Origin: Notospermus geniculatus
Lineage: Eukaryota > Nemertea > Pilidiophora > Heteronemertea > Lineidae
Direction of reading: 5' to 3'
DNA: 64,000 nt
NCBI GenBank assembly: GCA_002633025.1
Contig: NMRB01000469.1
Coordinates: 188,771-252,770 of the forward strand
This document shows positions 21,366 through 30,521 of the stretch, one piece after another. The translations under genes were made by a program, and so were the position numbers. Below the pieces are notes generated by a model. The model was not told the DNA's origin. It worked only from the letters and a program-made list of their open reading frames with translations, and searched no databases. Every line of letters begins with the position of its first letter. Position 1 is the stretch's first letter.

Positions 21366-22608
21366 TTTGATTTCTTAAACTTAACAACAAGCCCAACTGC
21401 AATCCTCGCTGGTGTCCAGGGTGGACATCGGTACGCCATTAACGACGCCGTACCTGAGCATAAACACACTCTGGCCGGATTCATGCGGGGTGCGCCTCTT
21501 TCCCGAATTCCGACAATTTTTGGGTTATTTCTCAGTAACTTCCAATTTCCGCCTATAATGATGATTGGATATCAGCGAAGAGATTCTACCAATTTGTGCG
21601 TATGAATAAGCTAAATATATTTGTCTGAAACATCAATTATTAGCCAGTTTCTATACTCCTCCGAAAAGTTGGCAAAACACTTTTTTCAACATCTTACGGA
21701 TTTCGTGCTCGGTCATAGGAATTTTGAGTCTTTCGGCTTGCTATACGATGTCATTCGTGCTTTTACATGTAGCTCGTGAGATATTGAGGTGAGAATTCCA
21801 TTCAGAAACTGCTTTCGTTCGCCTTCGTTAGGGCAAAATGTATGCTCTGTTCTGAGAAAGCGAAACTGTACGACATGACCTGGCATTTCCACGGCAACCA
21901 AAAATGATGAGCGTGAATCTGATCTTTACAGTGGAGCATCTCTGGGGAAGCTGTTGTTGTACATTTTCATACTGCTTGGATCCTGGGCCCTCTGAGAAAA
22001 GCAATAAGTAATAATAATAATAATAATAATTTATTTCATACACTAAGTATACAAGAATGAGTGCGTAGTGCATATAGGCCTAGTGCTAAGGGTTTACATT
22101 TTATATTTTATATAGATGTACATGTACATGTACACTTACTTTCTTACTGTGCGGACATGTACCATTTGTTGGCATTATTTAAAAGATCGCAGAACAACAA
22201 GTTGACTGTTTTTATGGTGCAACGTGATCACTGTGCTTTATAGAAACAGAAAATGAGCAAAGTACCAAGAATTACAGCTACATGTAATTACATTACGTAA
22301 TCAAAAACAAAGAAATTTCCCAAACATGAAAAACAGGTACAATTTTCTTCGAGAAGACGCGTGATGACATTATTTATTCAGGGAGTGGCAACAATGTCAT
22401 AAACCCATAGAACCTCAGGTGGAGAGGGTGTCCTGACTTGCACTTCATGCACACCATACACGCTCAGTACATTAAAGGAGTTCCAGGAAGTAAAATCCAA
22501 ATCCAATATGGCTGCCCTGTCTCGGAAAATCTGGCAGCATTCATGGAATTCATGTGCGGCGTATACTACATGTATATCTGTTAAAAATATTGCTATCAAA
22601 AGAGGGTG

Positions 22609-22751
22609 TCTATAAAACGAAGATCGAAGACCAAAGACCCAAGACCCACTATAAAACGAAGACCCTATCAACTATAAAACGAAGACCCAACTATAAAACG
22701 AAGACCCCATCAACTATAAAACGAAGACCCAACTATAAAACGAAGACCCAG
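22609..22751 (+). repeat. Tandem ACTATAAAACGAAGACCC array
   Basis: At least six units of (aact)ataaaacgaagaccc(atc), at 18-23 bp spacing. The repetitive lysine/threonine peptide it would encode is an artefact. An (AAT)n tract also lies at 22011-22030. Confidence 0.8.
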
Positions 22752-22869
22752 AAAAAAACTCGAACTTTATTATACTTATGTTGTTTGATCTTCACAATGT
22801 AACATTTCTTGGGAAAGTGTTCCGACTACAAGTCTTTTATTTCAGCTTATTAGCCAATTAGTGTGTTCT

Positions 22870-23519
22870 AAAGGCCTGTCTACACGATCATACATTTTTG
22901 TTCAAAACATGATGATGTCCATGCTTGTCGTGGATTTCCGTCTACACAATGCAGCTAAAATTTTGAACATCATCGTATGTCATCATACATGTACATTGTT
23001 CAAAACAGCATCATAAACTTGTTTGATGATATTCAAGTTTGTTGTGGATTTCGATCTACAGTCCAACATTCATGGACATTTGTATGATGAAGTATGAGAA
23101 AGGATAATGTTGGATGCTGTTCAAGTTTGTTGGGAAAACCGTCCACACGGTCATACATTTGTCCATGAACATCATCATACAATTTTTTTGGGATGTTGTG
23201 CATTTGTTGGCAAGATGAAACATGCAGCTAAAAATTTGAACATCATCAAACATGTTCAAGTTTGTGGGGAAAACAGTCCACACGATCATACATTTGTCCA
23301 TGAACATCATCATACAGATGTATGATGGTGTTTTGAACAAATGTATGATCGTGTAGACGGGCCTTAAAAATTTGAACATCATCATCATACATGTTGGTTG
23401 TTGTTCACGTTTGTTGGGAAAACAGCCTACACAATCAAACATCTGTCCATGAACATCATCATACAAAAAATGTATGAAGATGTTTTGAACAAATGTATGA
23501 CCACGTGGACAGGCCTTTA
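22870..23519. mobile_element. Long palindromic element, ACGATCATACATTTG family, copy 1
   Basis: The ends AAAGGCCTGTCTACACGATC and its inverse (CCACGTGGACAGGCCTTT) flank 650 bp made almost entirely of tandem and inverted copies of gttcatggacaaatgtatga-type blocks (CATCATCATAC). Shorter relatives are at 24352-24481 and 29658-29915. Long open frames on the minus strand are repeat artefacts. Confidence 0.75.
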
Positions 23520-24351
23520 AGGCGGGGGCTACCTATGCCGACTTTATTGACGCTCTTTGAAAACAAGCGTCCTAACATATTCATGACAAAAAGTAACAAG
23601 TACATGTAACTAATTGATGTCAACAAAATGTTTTAGCTACAACTTTTATGCTTCCGTTCTGTGAAAGAATTGTTCATTTTGACCAATTACGATGGAGTTA
23701 ATTAAGTTATAACAAGTTGTCAAAATTTGAGTTCGCAAACAATTTTGCAGACTTGGGATGCGACACATCAGTTTCCCACATAGTCTGTAACATACAGGCC
23801 TGATGCCTGCAGGGCCTAACGATCCGTTTTTTACGAAAGTACTACTTTCCATTTAATTGGTATAAACTATTTAATGCCAAAAAAGGCTCGATTTACAGTT
23901 TTTGAAATATTTCATATTCCCGACCAACTATCCAAAAAAGGCGATCGTGTTGCCCTAGAATGCACATATGGCAATAACATCCAAAAGAAATTTTTCAAAT
24001 ATATGTGTCCAAAAAAGAGAAAACTTGTTTGGGAAATTCGAAAATTTCCATACCGCTGGCAAGTTACTTCTTTGTTATGTAGATTTGCACTATTCGCGCT
24101 CTTTGAGTAAACTCTGTTCAACCATTTGTGACCAAAGCACCAGCGACAGAGCTGAACAATACCCGCAGTGGACACAAAAGATTTAGGGTCGGCACATACA
24201 CTGAAGATTGGTTTTCGAAAACAGTATAGCAGGGTGATGAGATTTAATCTGAATGTGAATGACTGGTCGTTTGACTGGCGCACAAAGGCCAGTTCCGTGG
24301 ATTGCCACTAGGGAATGAGCTCAGCTATAGGTAGCCCCCCCCCCCCGCCTA

Positions 24352-24481
24352 AAGGCCCGTTGGATGCTATTCAAGCTTGTTGGGAAAACGGTCCACGCCG
24401 ATCATACATTTGTCCATGAACATCATCATACAAACGTATGATAATGTTTTGAACAAATGTATGATCGTGTAGACGGGCCTT
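24352..24481. mobile_element. ACGATCATACATTTG family, short copy
   Basis: It runs from AAGGCCCGTTGG to GTGTAGACGGGCCTT. The left end is decayed but the inner catcatcatacaaa.gtatgataatg hairpin is intact. A 10-C run lies just upstream at ~24337. Confidence 0.65.
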
Positions 24482-24788
24482 TAGACGCGTCTCATTCAAT
24501 TCCTTGTGATTGATAGACCCCGCACATGCCTTCATTTTTGTCATATAACTTGTACTTTTATGGTATTTTGACATGTTTTATTTACAACGTCTGACTCATC
24601 ACTTTCCAAATATTCACAACATCAGCTTGCTCTCAAGGACACCTTTGGGACTACTGGTAGCTGATGTTCCTCCATTGACAGGCGTCATTGATTGTTGGCT
24701 GCGCCTCGGTCACAACGAGCGGGCAAATTTTTCATCAAAAATCGCCTCAAAATTGGTTAACAATGCAAGTGCATGTAGGTTAAATTCC

Positions 24789-24917
24789 AGGGCGGTCCGC
24801 CACGAAACTCCGATAGCACTAACAGTGCCTAACAGAGAGGTATGCAATGGCTTTTACCATTACAGAATTTCTCTGTTAGGCCCTGTTAGTGCTATCGGAG
24901 TTTCGTGGCGGTCGCCC
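24789..24917. mobile_element. Compact hairpin element with GAAACTCCGATAG arms
   Basis: The left arm GGGCGGTCCGCCACGAAACT plus CCGATAGCACTAACAG is inverted at the right end (CTGTTAGTGCTATCGGAG, then tttcgtggcggtcgccc). 129 bp. Related by its core to 11541-12431. Confidence 0.72.
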
Positions 24918-25372
24918 CAGCCTTTCAGACCTGGCGACAATCATATTGCATCTTGTGACGAACTTTGAGCGAGATCCATTCAGTGGTGTTTGCACAACCG
25001 TGCCCGGAATGTGAACATTGGAGAGATCCATACATGAACTTGTAGAAAGAAAAAAACCCAGTGCGAAACCAATATGTCCTCCACCGTGAGGTATGGAGGC
25101 CATAATAAGAGATACATGCATTCCTATGTCTACATGTTTTTGACGAATACAATTTGCAGTTAGATATACACACGGCAGTACGGTACATTCATATATTCTG
25201 AGTTACTGACAACAACTACAAGAGATACACATACATAATGTATAATGATTACAATAAGAAGTCTGATAAAACATATTTTGTTACATTGTTATTCTAAGAG
25301 TATGAAGAATACAATTTTCAATTACCGGTACATAATATTCTGAATGTGCATCCATGCCAATTAAGGAGAAAA

Positions 25373-25700
25373 TCCAAAATAATGCGCGCACTTGAAAAAT
25401 CGATATCTTTTCTATAAGAAAACGTACATATATGTAATCTAGGAAACTAAATGTAGGCCTTAAATATAAACCCATCTCCGTACCAAAATAATGCGCGCAC
25501 TTGAAAAATCGATATCTTTTCTATAAGAAAACGTACATATATGTAATCTAGGAAACTAAATGTAGGCGTTAAATATAAACCCATCTCCGTACCAAAATAA
25601 TGCGCGCACTTGAAAAATCGATATCTTTTCTACAAGAAAACGTACATATATGTAATCTAGGAAACTAAATGTAGGCCTTAAATATAAACCCATCTCCGTA
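25373..25700 (+). repeat. Three tandem 109-bp units
   Basis: aatgcgcgcacttgaaaaat starts at 25381, 25490 and 25599, and each unit ends in cccatctccgtac. The copies are nearly identical (one g/c and one t/c change seen), so the amplification is recent. From 25700 to 26430 the DNA is AT-rich with no supported gene. Confidence 0.9.
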
Positions 25701-26436
25701 CAATCTGACACAAAAATACAATGTTAACTAATGTTATTAGTTAACTTTAATTAGAGCCCAAAATTTCATCTTCGGTTCAAAATTCTGACTCGTGGCTGTC
25801 GAATGCATTTCCGGATTATAGGCCATTACATAAAGACAATCAGTCTTCAGTTACATGTACCCGTTATAAACGGTAGGTATAAAAAAATACCATGATTCAC
25901 ATTTTCTAGAATACGTGAAGCTTCCACTCGTAGTCGAATATCACCAAAATCTCTCACTAAGCATCTAGAGGAATAAATTTACTACATCAGATTAAACAGG
26001 TAGTCATAAAAATCATCAATCAAGGCCTAGTTTCGATTACCATTGCAATTATAAATACGTATGAACATGTTAATGTACTCCTAGTGTATCTGCGATCGAC
26101 GAACACAATTTGCAATTGGAGAGAGATACGAAGATTTTTTTCTGAGGGTATAAAATACTATGTGTGGGCGTTGACTGAAGTTTATTGATTACACACCTAG
26201 GCCCATATTTTCAAAGCTGTTTTAACGCTAAAATGCATTTTAGTCCAGCACTTGCATGCTTATAGAATGTAACAATAGGATCTTTTGTTCCCAGGACAGT
26301 TTTTCCTAGGACATTATTTCCCTTCACACCTGGTTCGACTCTCAACCGGGGCGATTTTTTTTCCAGCGTTTTTCGGCCCTGTCTCGTACTTTTCTTTTTG
26401 CCTTGTCTTTTTACTGAAGCAATGACTTTTTAGGAA

Positions 26437-26750
26437 GCAATGTCTTCCACCTAAGAAACCCGATTTCTATTTCATATTCTTTACTTGTATCTCCTTTATA
26501 CATGTATGTGACCCCTCGCATAACATAAAACTGTTTGGGTTCGGAGATTGTTTTGGACTACTCGCAGGGTACTGATGGACGCCTCGTTACATAGGCCATT
26601 GAACCATCTTTTTTAAAGAAGGGGATTTGGCCCAGTGGTTAAGTTGTGCTGGCGATTGATGCCTCATGCGAGGGTCCGTGGGTTCGAATCTGGTAGGAAG
26701 CAATGTCTTTCACCTTAGAAACCCGATTTCTATTTCATAGTCTTTTTTTG
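26437..26750 (+). mobile_element. tRNA-derived SINE between direct repeats
   Basis: A pol III A box, TGGCCCAGTGGTT (26628-26640), and B box, GGTTCGAATC (26681-26690), sit 40 bp apart in tRNA-like order. A ~50-bp block (aagcaatgtctt.cacc.tagaaacccg, then atttctatttcata) occurs both before (26437) and after (26698) this head. The acceptor stem does not pair, so it is not a tRNA gene. The direct repeat may be part of a tandem SINE. Confidence 0.6.
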
Positions 26751-27139
26751 CTGAAAATACATGTACTCTAAATCCACTGAACAAAATTACCGAACGGTTC
26801 GGGAAAAAAATTAGCGGACGGCACATAGCCTAGTAAAATTGTCTAACAATGACTATTTTTTTAGGATGTTTGTCATTAAGAACGAGTAAAATCATGTTGC
26901 TTTGCCATCGTGCTGTACATAGCACATGACAAGCACACGGTATCCTAATCAATATGCATTGCTTGCCAAACAAGGACTATTTTCAGCTTTAGATAGCAAG
27001 CATGCTTGCCAAATAAGGACGAAAAAGTGAACTGTTTGGCAAGCATGCTTGCCGAATAACCAGGTGTGACATGGATCAAAGTCCCCCTGGAATCAAAGTC
27101 CGGTGTGACAGAGAGTCCATACTCCCCCTGGAATCTTAA

Positions 27140-27360
27140 GTCCGGTTTTATTGTTCAACGAGGGATTAGGATATATGGCTATAGAGACCGTGACCGTTCG
27201 AACATAGCCATACAGTAGCGGGCTAATTGTGCCCCAGCTTTCCATCCCTAGGACTTTCTCCTCTGGTACACCGGTCTTATTGTTCAGCGAGGGATTAGAA
27301 TATATGGCTAGGGAGACCATGACCATTCGGATATAACCTAATAGCGGGCTATTGTTCACG
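27140..27360. repeat. ~125-bp tandem duplication
   Basis: The block tattgttcaacgagggatta, followed by ggatatatggcta and a gaccgtgaccgttcg segment, occurs at about 27147 and again at 27270. It is of no recognisable class. Confidence 0.65.
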
Positions 27361-27500
27361 GACTCACTTGCATTCCTAGGACGTTGTTTCCTGTCACATC
27401 TGCCTAAAAATATTGTCCATCTATCGCGGTTTTCAAAGTTCAGTCGTTTCTCGATCGTTTGCAAACTGGTTCAGTGGAGCTACTACATCAACATGTCTTT

Positions 27501-27618
27501 GGGCCGTATTCTAGAAGCTTCCTTAAGTGTAAGGTCGACCTTTAGCTATTGTTTGCAGGGTAGAACACAAAAGATTAAGGTCAACCTTACACTTAAGGAA
27601 GCTTCTAGAATACGGCCC
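27501..27618. mobile_element. Hairpin element with perfect 35-bp ends
   Basis: GGGCCGTATTCTAGAAGCTT and the following ccttaagtgtaaggt are exactly inverted at the right end. TTT lies at both borders, a possible 3-bp target duplication. It is 118 bp in total. Confidence 0.82.
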
Positions 27619-27841
27619 TTTATCTATAATAAATGGTTTTGAAAAGGTCCCAGATTCACTTTTTTGGTTTCCACGTGATGAGCAATCAATGATTAATTTT
27701 CCTTGTTCTAAAATTTTACGGGCGATGATTCATGTCAAATCACAAATGACGAATGAAAAATGACTATCACCATTGAAAACCGCATTGTAGATAGACATTC
27801 CCAAGTATTAGTATCATTAGGTGTACATACATACATCCTAC

Positions 27842-27867
27842 TTTTTTGTAGTGGAAGCGCAACTAAA
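27842..27867. repeat. Solo fragment of the GTAGTGGAAGCGCAACT element
   Basis: TTTTTTGTAGTGGAAGCGCA followed by actaaa matches the end of the 46084-46576 element. It lies ~125 bp past the astacin stop codon. Confidence 0.55.
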
Positions 27868-27992
27868 GCCAACGAAAAATATTAGACATAGAATCGACAA
27901 CGTGAACATCGCCTATCGTTTAGTTTTATATCACATGCACATCGAGTCGTCAGTTATGTTGTTAAACAGCCCTCATCAACCCAGTCTCCTTG

Positions 27993-29186
27993 CTAACCAG
28001 GGTAAAGGAGCTCTCCACATTCTTTGCACGGAGGGCCTCTATTTGGTCCGCAGTAACCGTCGTGGTTGCCGTCATCCTCACCAAACTTTTTGCCGCAGTA
28101 CACCAATCCGGTCCATCCTTGCCATTTTCCCAACGCATCTATCTTTCCGCTTTTGCTGGTTTTGAGAACGCGACAAGCCGCGCAGTTTGCCCAGTTGCGT
28201 GGACCGCATACATCGTCGGTGTGAGCCCACTTTATCACATCTTTCTCAGCATCGGTAAAGAAAGGCCGGCCGCAGTAGTAGAGACCGGTGTCAGACTTTT
28301 CTGTGTTTGGGTTGTATTTCTCGTGAGCCACAGGGCGGTAAAGAATGTTCAGTCCTACCTTGTCTAACTCGCTGAGAACTTGGCACCGTTCGTCTCCCGT
28401 CTTGGTTTTCCAGACAAAGTCACCATCTGGCTTTCGCTTCAGGTTGCAATCGATAGGATACATCATAATACTGTGCGGATCAAACCTGGTGAGACCCATA
28501 ATTTTCTGCTGTACCCAATACTGCCTCTGCTTGTTGGGAGGGAGATCGTGAATATCATACTCTATGTACTGTTTGCCATCCCTTCTCTTGTGTTCGTGGT
28601 CGAATCCCAAGGCGTGCATCAGTTCGTGAATGGCCGTCCCGCGCTTGGCTGCCTCGCGCCAGGTTCTCTCCAACGACACTTCAGTCACGTCCCCGTCACG
28701 TCCGCTGCTAAGAATAATATTACCACATGTCCACGCTCCATCATCTTCATTACCATGGACCCAAATCTTGGCAGCCGATTTGGTGTTGACTTCATACAGA
28801 TGTAGACCCGGTGCTGCGAAATTGAGTACTTCCATTGCATCTCGCACGGGAGACATCCAACTGCTATGAAGGCGGGAACTGTCAATAAATACAGGCGCCT
28901 GAACACGCTGGGAACCAAGTTCCTGGTTGCTTTGAATTCGGTAGTATTTTACACATCCGAATCTAGGATCGTGAGCATCTTTGACATCCATTTCCTTTAA
29001 TGCTTGTATCATTCCCGGACTGACGTGTTCTCTTTCAGCAGCTACGTAGATGGTGCCTTCATGAACAGCAGCTCCGCCACACATATCTAGCGGGTCAGCG
29101 TTTATAAACGGGACAATGTAATCTAGCGGGTCAGCGTTTATACTCGCTTCCCGTACCGGTTTGGATTCTTTCTTCAAACTAGCCAT
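27993..29186 (-). CDS. Astacin-like zinc metallopeptidase (M12A) with two Cys-rich C-terminal modules
   Basis: A single uninterrupted 397-residue frame. The catalytic signature is at 187-198: HELMHALGFDHE, i.e. HExxHxxGFxHE, with zinc ligands H187, H191, H197 and catalytic E188. A Met-turn SIMMYP at 239-244 supplies the methionine and the tyrosine fifth ligand. These are the defining features of the astacin family, which cleaves extracellular proteins and matrix. Residues 300-390 contain two similar modules: GLYYCGRPF (301) to CGPRNWANCAAC, and GLVYCGKKF (361) to CGPNRGPPCKEC. Each has a Y-C-G start and a C-G-P-N-x-x-x-x-C-x-x-C end. From memory, such YCG repeats occur in other invertebrate proteins. 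Odd points: no signal peptide (start MASLKKESKPVREAS), no introns, and an in-frame repeat of INADPLD at 16-35. The start is favoured by A at -3 and G at +4 and by a TATATAAT box ~60 bp upstream. Confidence 0.85.
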   Translation of the reverse strand: MASLKKESKPVREASINADPLDYIVPFINADPLDMCGGAAVHEGTIYVAAEREHVSPGMIQALKEMDVKDAHDPRFGCVKYYRIQSNQELGSQRVQAPVFIDSSRLHSSWMSPVRDAMEVLNFAAPGLHLYEVNTKSAAKIWVHGNEDDGAWTCGNIILSSGRDGDVTEVSLERTWREAAKRGTAIHELMHALGFDHEHKRRDGKQYIEYDIHDLPPNKQRQYWVQQKIMGLTRFDPHSIMMYPIDCNLKRKPDGDFVWKTKTGDERCQVLSELDKVGLNILYRPVAHEKYNPNTEKSDTGLYYCGRPFFTDAEKDVIKWAHTDDVCGPRNWANCAACRVLKTSKSGKIDALGKWQGWTGLVYCGKKFGEDDGNHDGYCGPNRGPPCKECGELLYPG

Positions 29187-29245
29187 CTTTGAACGAGTGC
29201 GGAGCCTTGCTCGATTGGAAATGCGGCATACAATTTCAGGTTCAC

Positions 29246-29253
29246 ATTATATA
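29246..29253 (-). promoter_or_regulatory. Possible TATA box of the astacin gene
   Basis: On the minus strand TATATAAT lies 60 bp upstream of the ATG at 29186, leaving room for a ~30-base leader. Between 29270 and 29640 the DNA has two diverged copies of a block containing cagtttcattggccaa (CCAAT-type), about 29362 and 29472. No other gene is visible there. Confidence 0.4.
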
Positions 29254-29657
29254 CATGTACAGTACAAGCAGGTCAACAATTCGGCATCGATTTTTCAAGA
29301 GACTGTCCAATCTGCACAATCAAATTTATCACGGAGATTCCCCGTGGAAGTCTTCGGCAATTTCATTGGCCAATGCACCGCCTTCGGGCTGAACATAAAT
29401 TATTCTAAGTTCCACCGTTACTGGGAAATCTGTTTAACTCGGCGATTGATTCCCCATTGAATTCTCTTCGGCAGTTTCATTGGCCAATTGATATGCCACG
29501 TTCTGGGCTGAACAGAAATTATTCCAGGTGCAACCGATACTGGGAAATCTATTTTTTATAGAACTCAGCGATTCGGGGTAAACTGGGCGCCAAGAGAGAC
29601 GCAACAGGCAAACATCGGCGAACGTAAGCACTTTTTGAACTGAATACAGTGTGGCTT

Positions 29658-29915
29658 AAAGGCCCGTCTACACGATCATACATTTGTTCAAAACATCATC
29701 ATACATTGCATGATGATGTTCATGGACAGATGAAACATCATCATACAAGTTCATGATGCTGTTTTGAACAATGGATGATGAAATATGATGATGTTCAAAA
29801 TTTTAGCTGCATTGTGTAGACGAAAATCCACAACAAGCTTGGACATCATCATACATCATCATACAAATGTATGATGATGTTTTGAACAAATGTATGATCG
29901 TGTAGACAGACCTTT
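29658..29915. mobile_element. ACGATCATACATTTG family, copy between astacin and GPCR genes
   Basis: The ends AAAGGCCCGTCTACACGATC and GATCGTGTAGACAGACCTTT are inverted over ~48 bp, and the interior is again catcatcatac palindromes. It ends 100 bp past the GPCR stop codon and so lies in that gene's 3' flank. Confidence 0.82.
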
Positions 29916-30015
29916 ATAGTCCGTCACTTCAACAGTACTGCCCCCTGCAGTGTGTCGATATTTTTCGCATACTCTCTGAACTTAATCACAGATGGCTGCT
30001 GTGTACCGATGTCGC

Positions 30016-30521
30016 TTATTCGAGTCGTAATATTTTATTAATGATTATCTTCCTGACGTCACTCCGATACTTCGATCCTCCGGCAACGCAGTAGAGGTAA
30101 AAATTTATCGCGTAGTTTGAGAGCGATAGGTTGGACGTGATCCAGAACATGGCGTCGTATCGAAGGTTCCAGTAACGGACACTCCTGTCGTAAAGCTCAC
30201 CAAGTTCGGGAATCCCGTCTATCAACAACAGCGTCAACCTATACGGCATTGTTGTCATTACATATGCAAAACAGACGATAATCAACATCCGGTTTATATA
30301 TCTCGTCTCGTTCTCGCGAGATTTGCTTCCGTCCGTTTGGTCGGCCGTATTTTTCGTCTGCTTTCTCCATTTTGTGGAACCTTTTAGTGTGATGATGATC
30401 CAAATGTTGCAGACGACAATGATGGCAAAAGGAAACAAAGATCCAACGCAGAGGTGATAAGTGACGACCAGGGCTTCGAGGTTAGGGTGGCCGCGGATGA
30501 GGACATACACCATCAGGGGTA
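30016..30521 (-). CDS. GPCR exon 3: ECL2 to C-terminus
   Basis: The acceptor ATATCTCCAG precedes 30521. TA joins the G left from exon 2 to make codon 174. It encodes TM5 (about 189-219), a basic third intracellular loop (KWRKQTKNTADQTDGSKSR), TM6, TM7 and a short tail, and ends with TAA. Confidence 0.85.

Noticed and set aside
22374-22598. Minus-strand open frame after a TTTTTAACAG acceptor-like site, ending in TGA overlapped by AATAAA
   Set aside because: It looks like a possible last exon, but the peptide matches no family that I know, no upstream exon was found and repeats surround it. Left out of the features.
23056-23466. 136-residue minus-strand frame
   Set aside because: Lies wholly inside a palindromic element built from one repeated block; the peptide repeats itself.
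25373-25700. CRISPR-like array
   Set aside because: Three 109-bp units are direct tandem repeats without spacers, in a eukaryotic genome.
26618-26697. Possible tRNA gene
   Set aside because: A and B boxes are present, but the acceptor and anticodon stems do not pair and it sits in a repeat; called a SINE.
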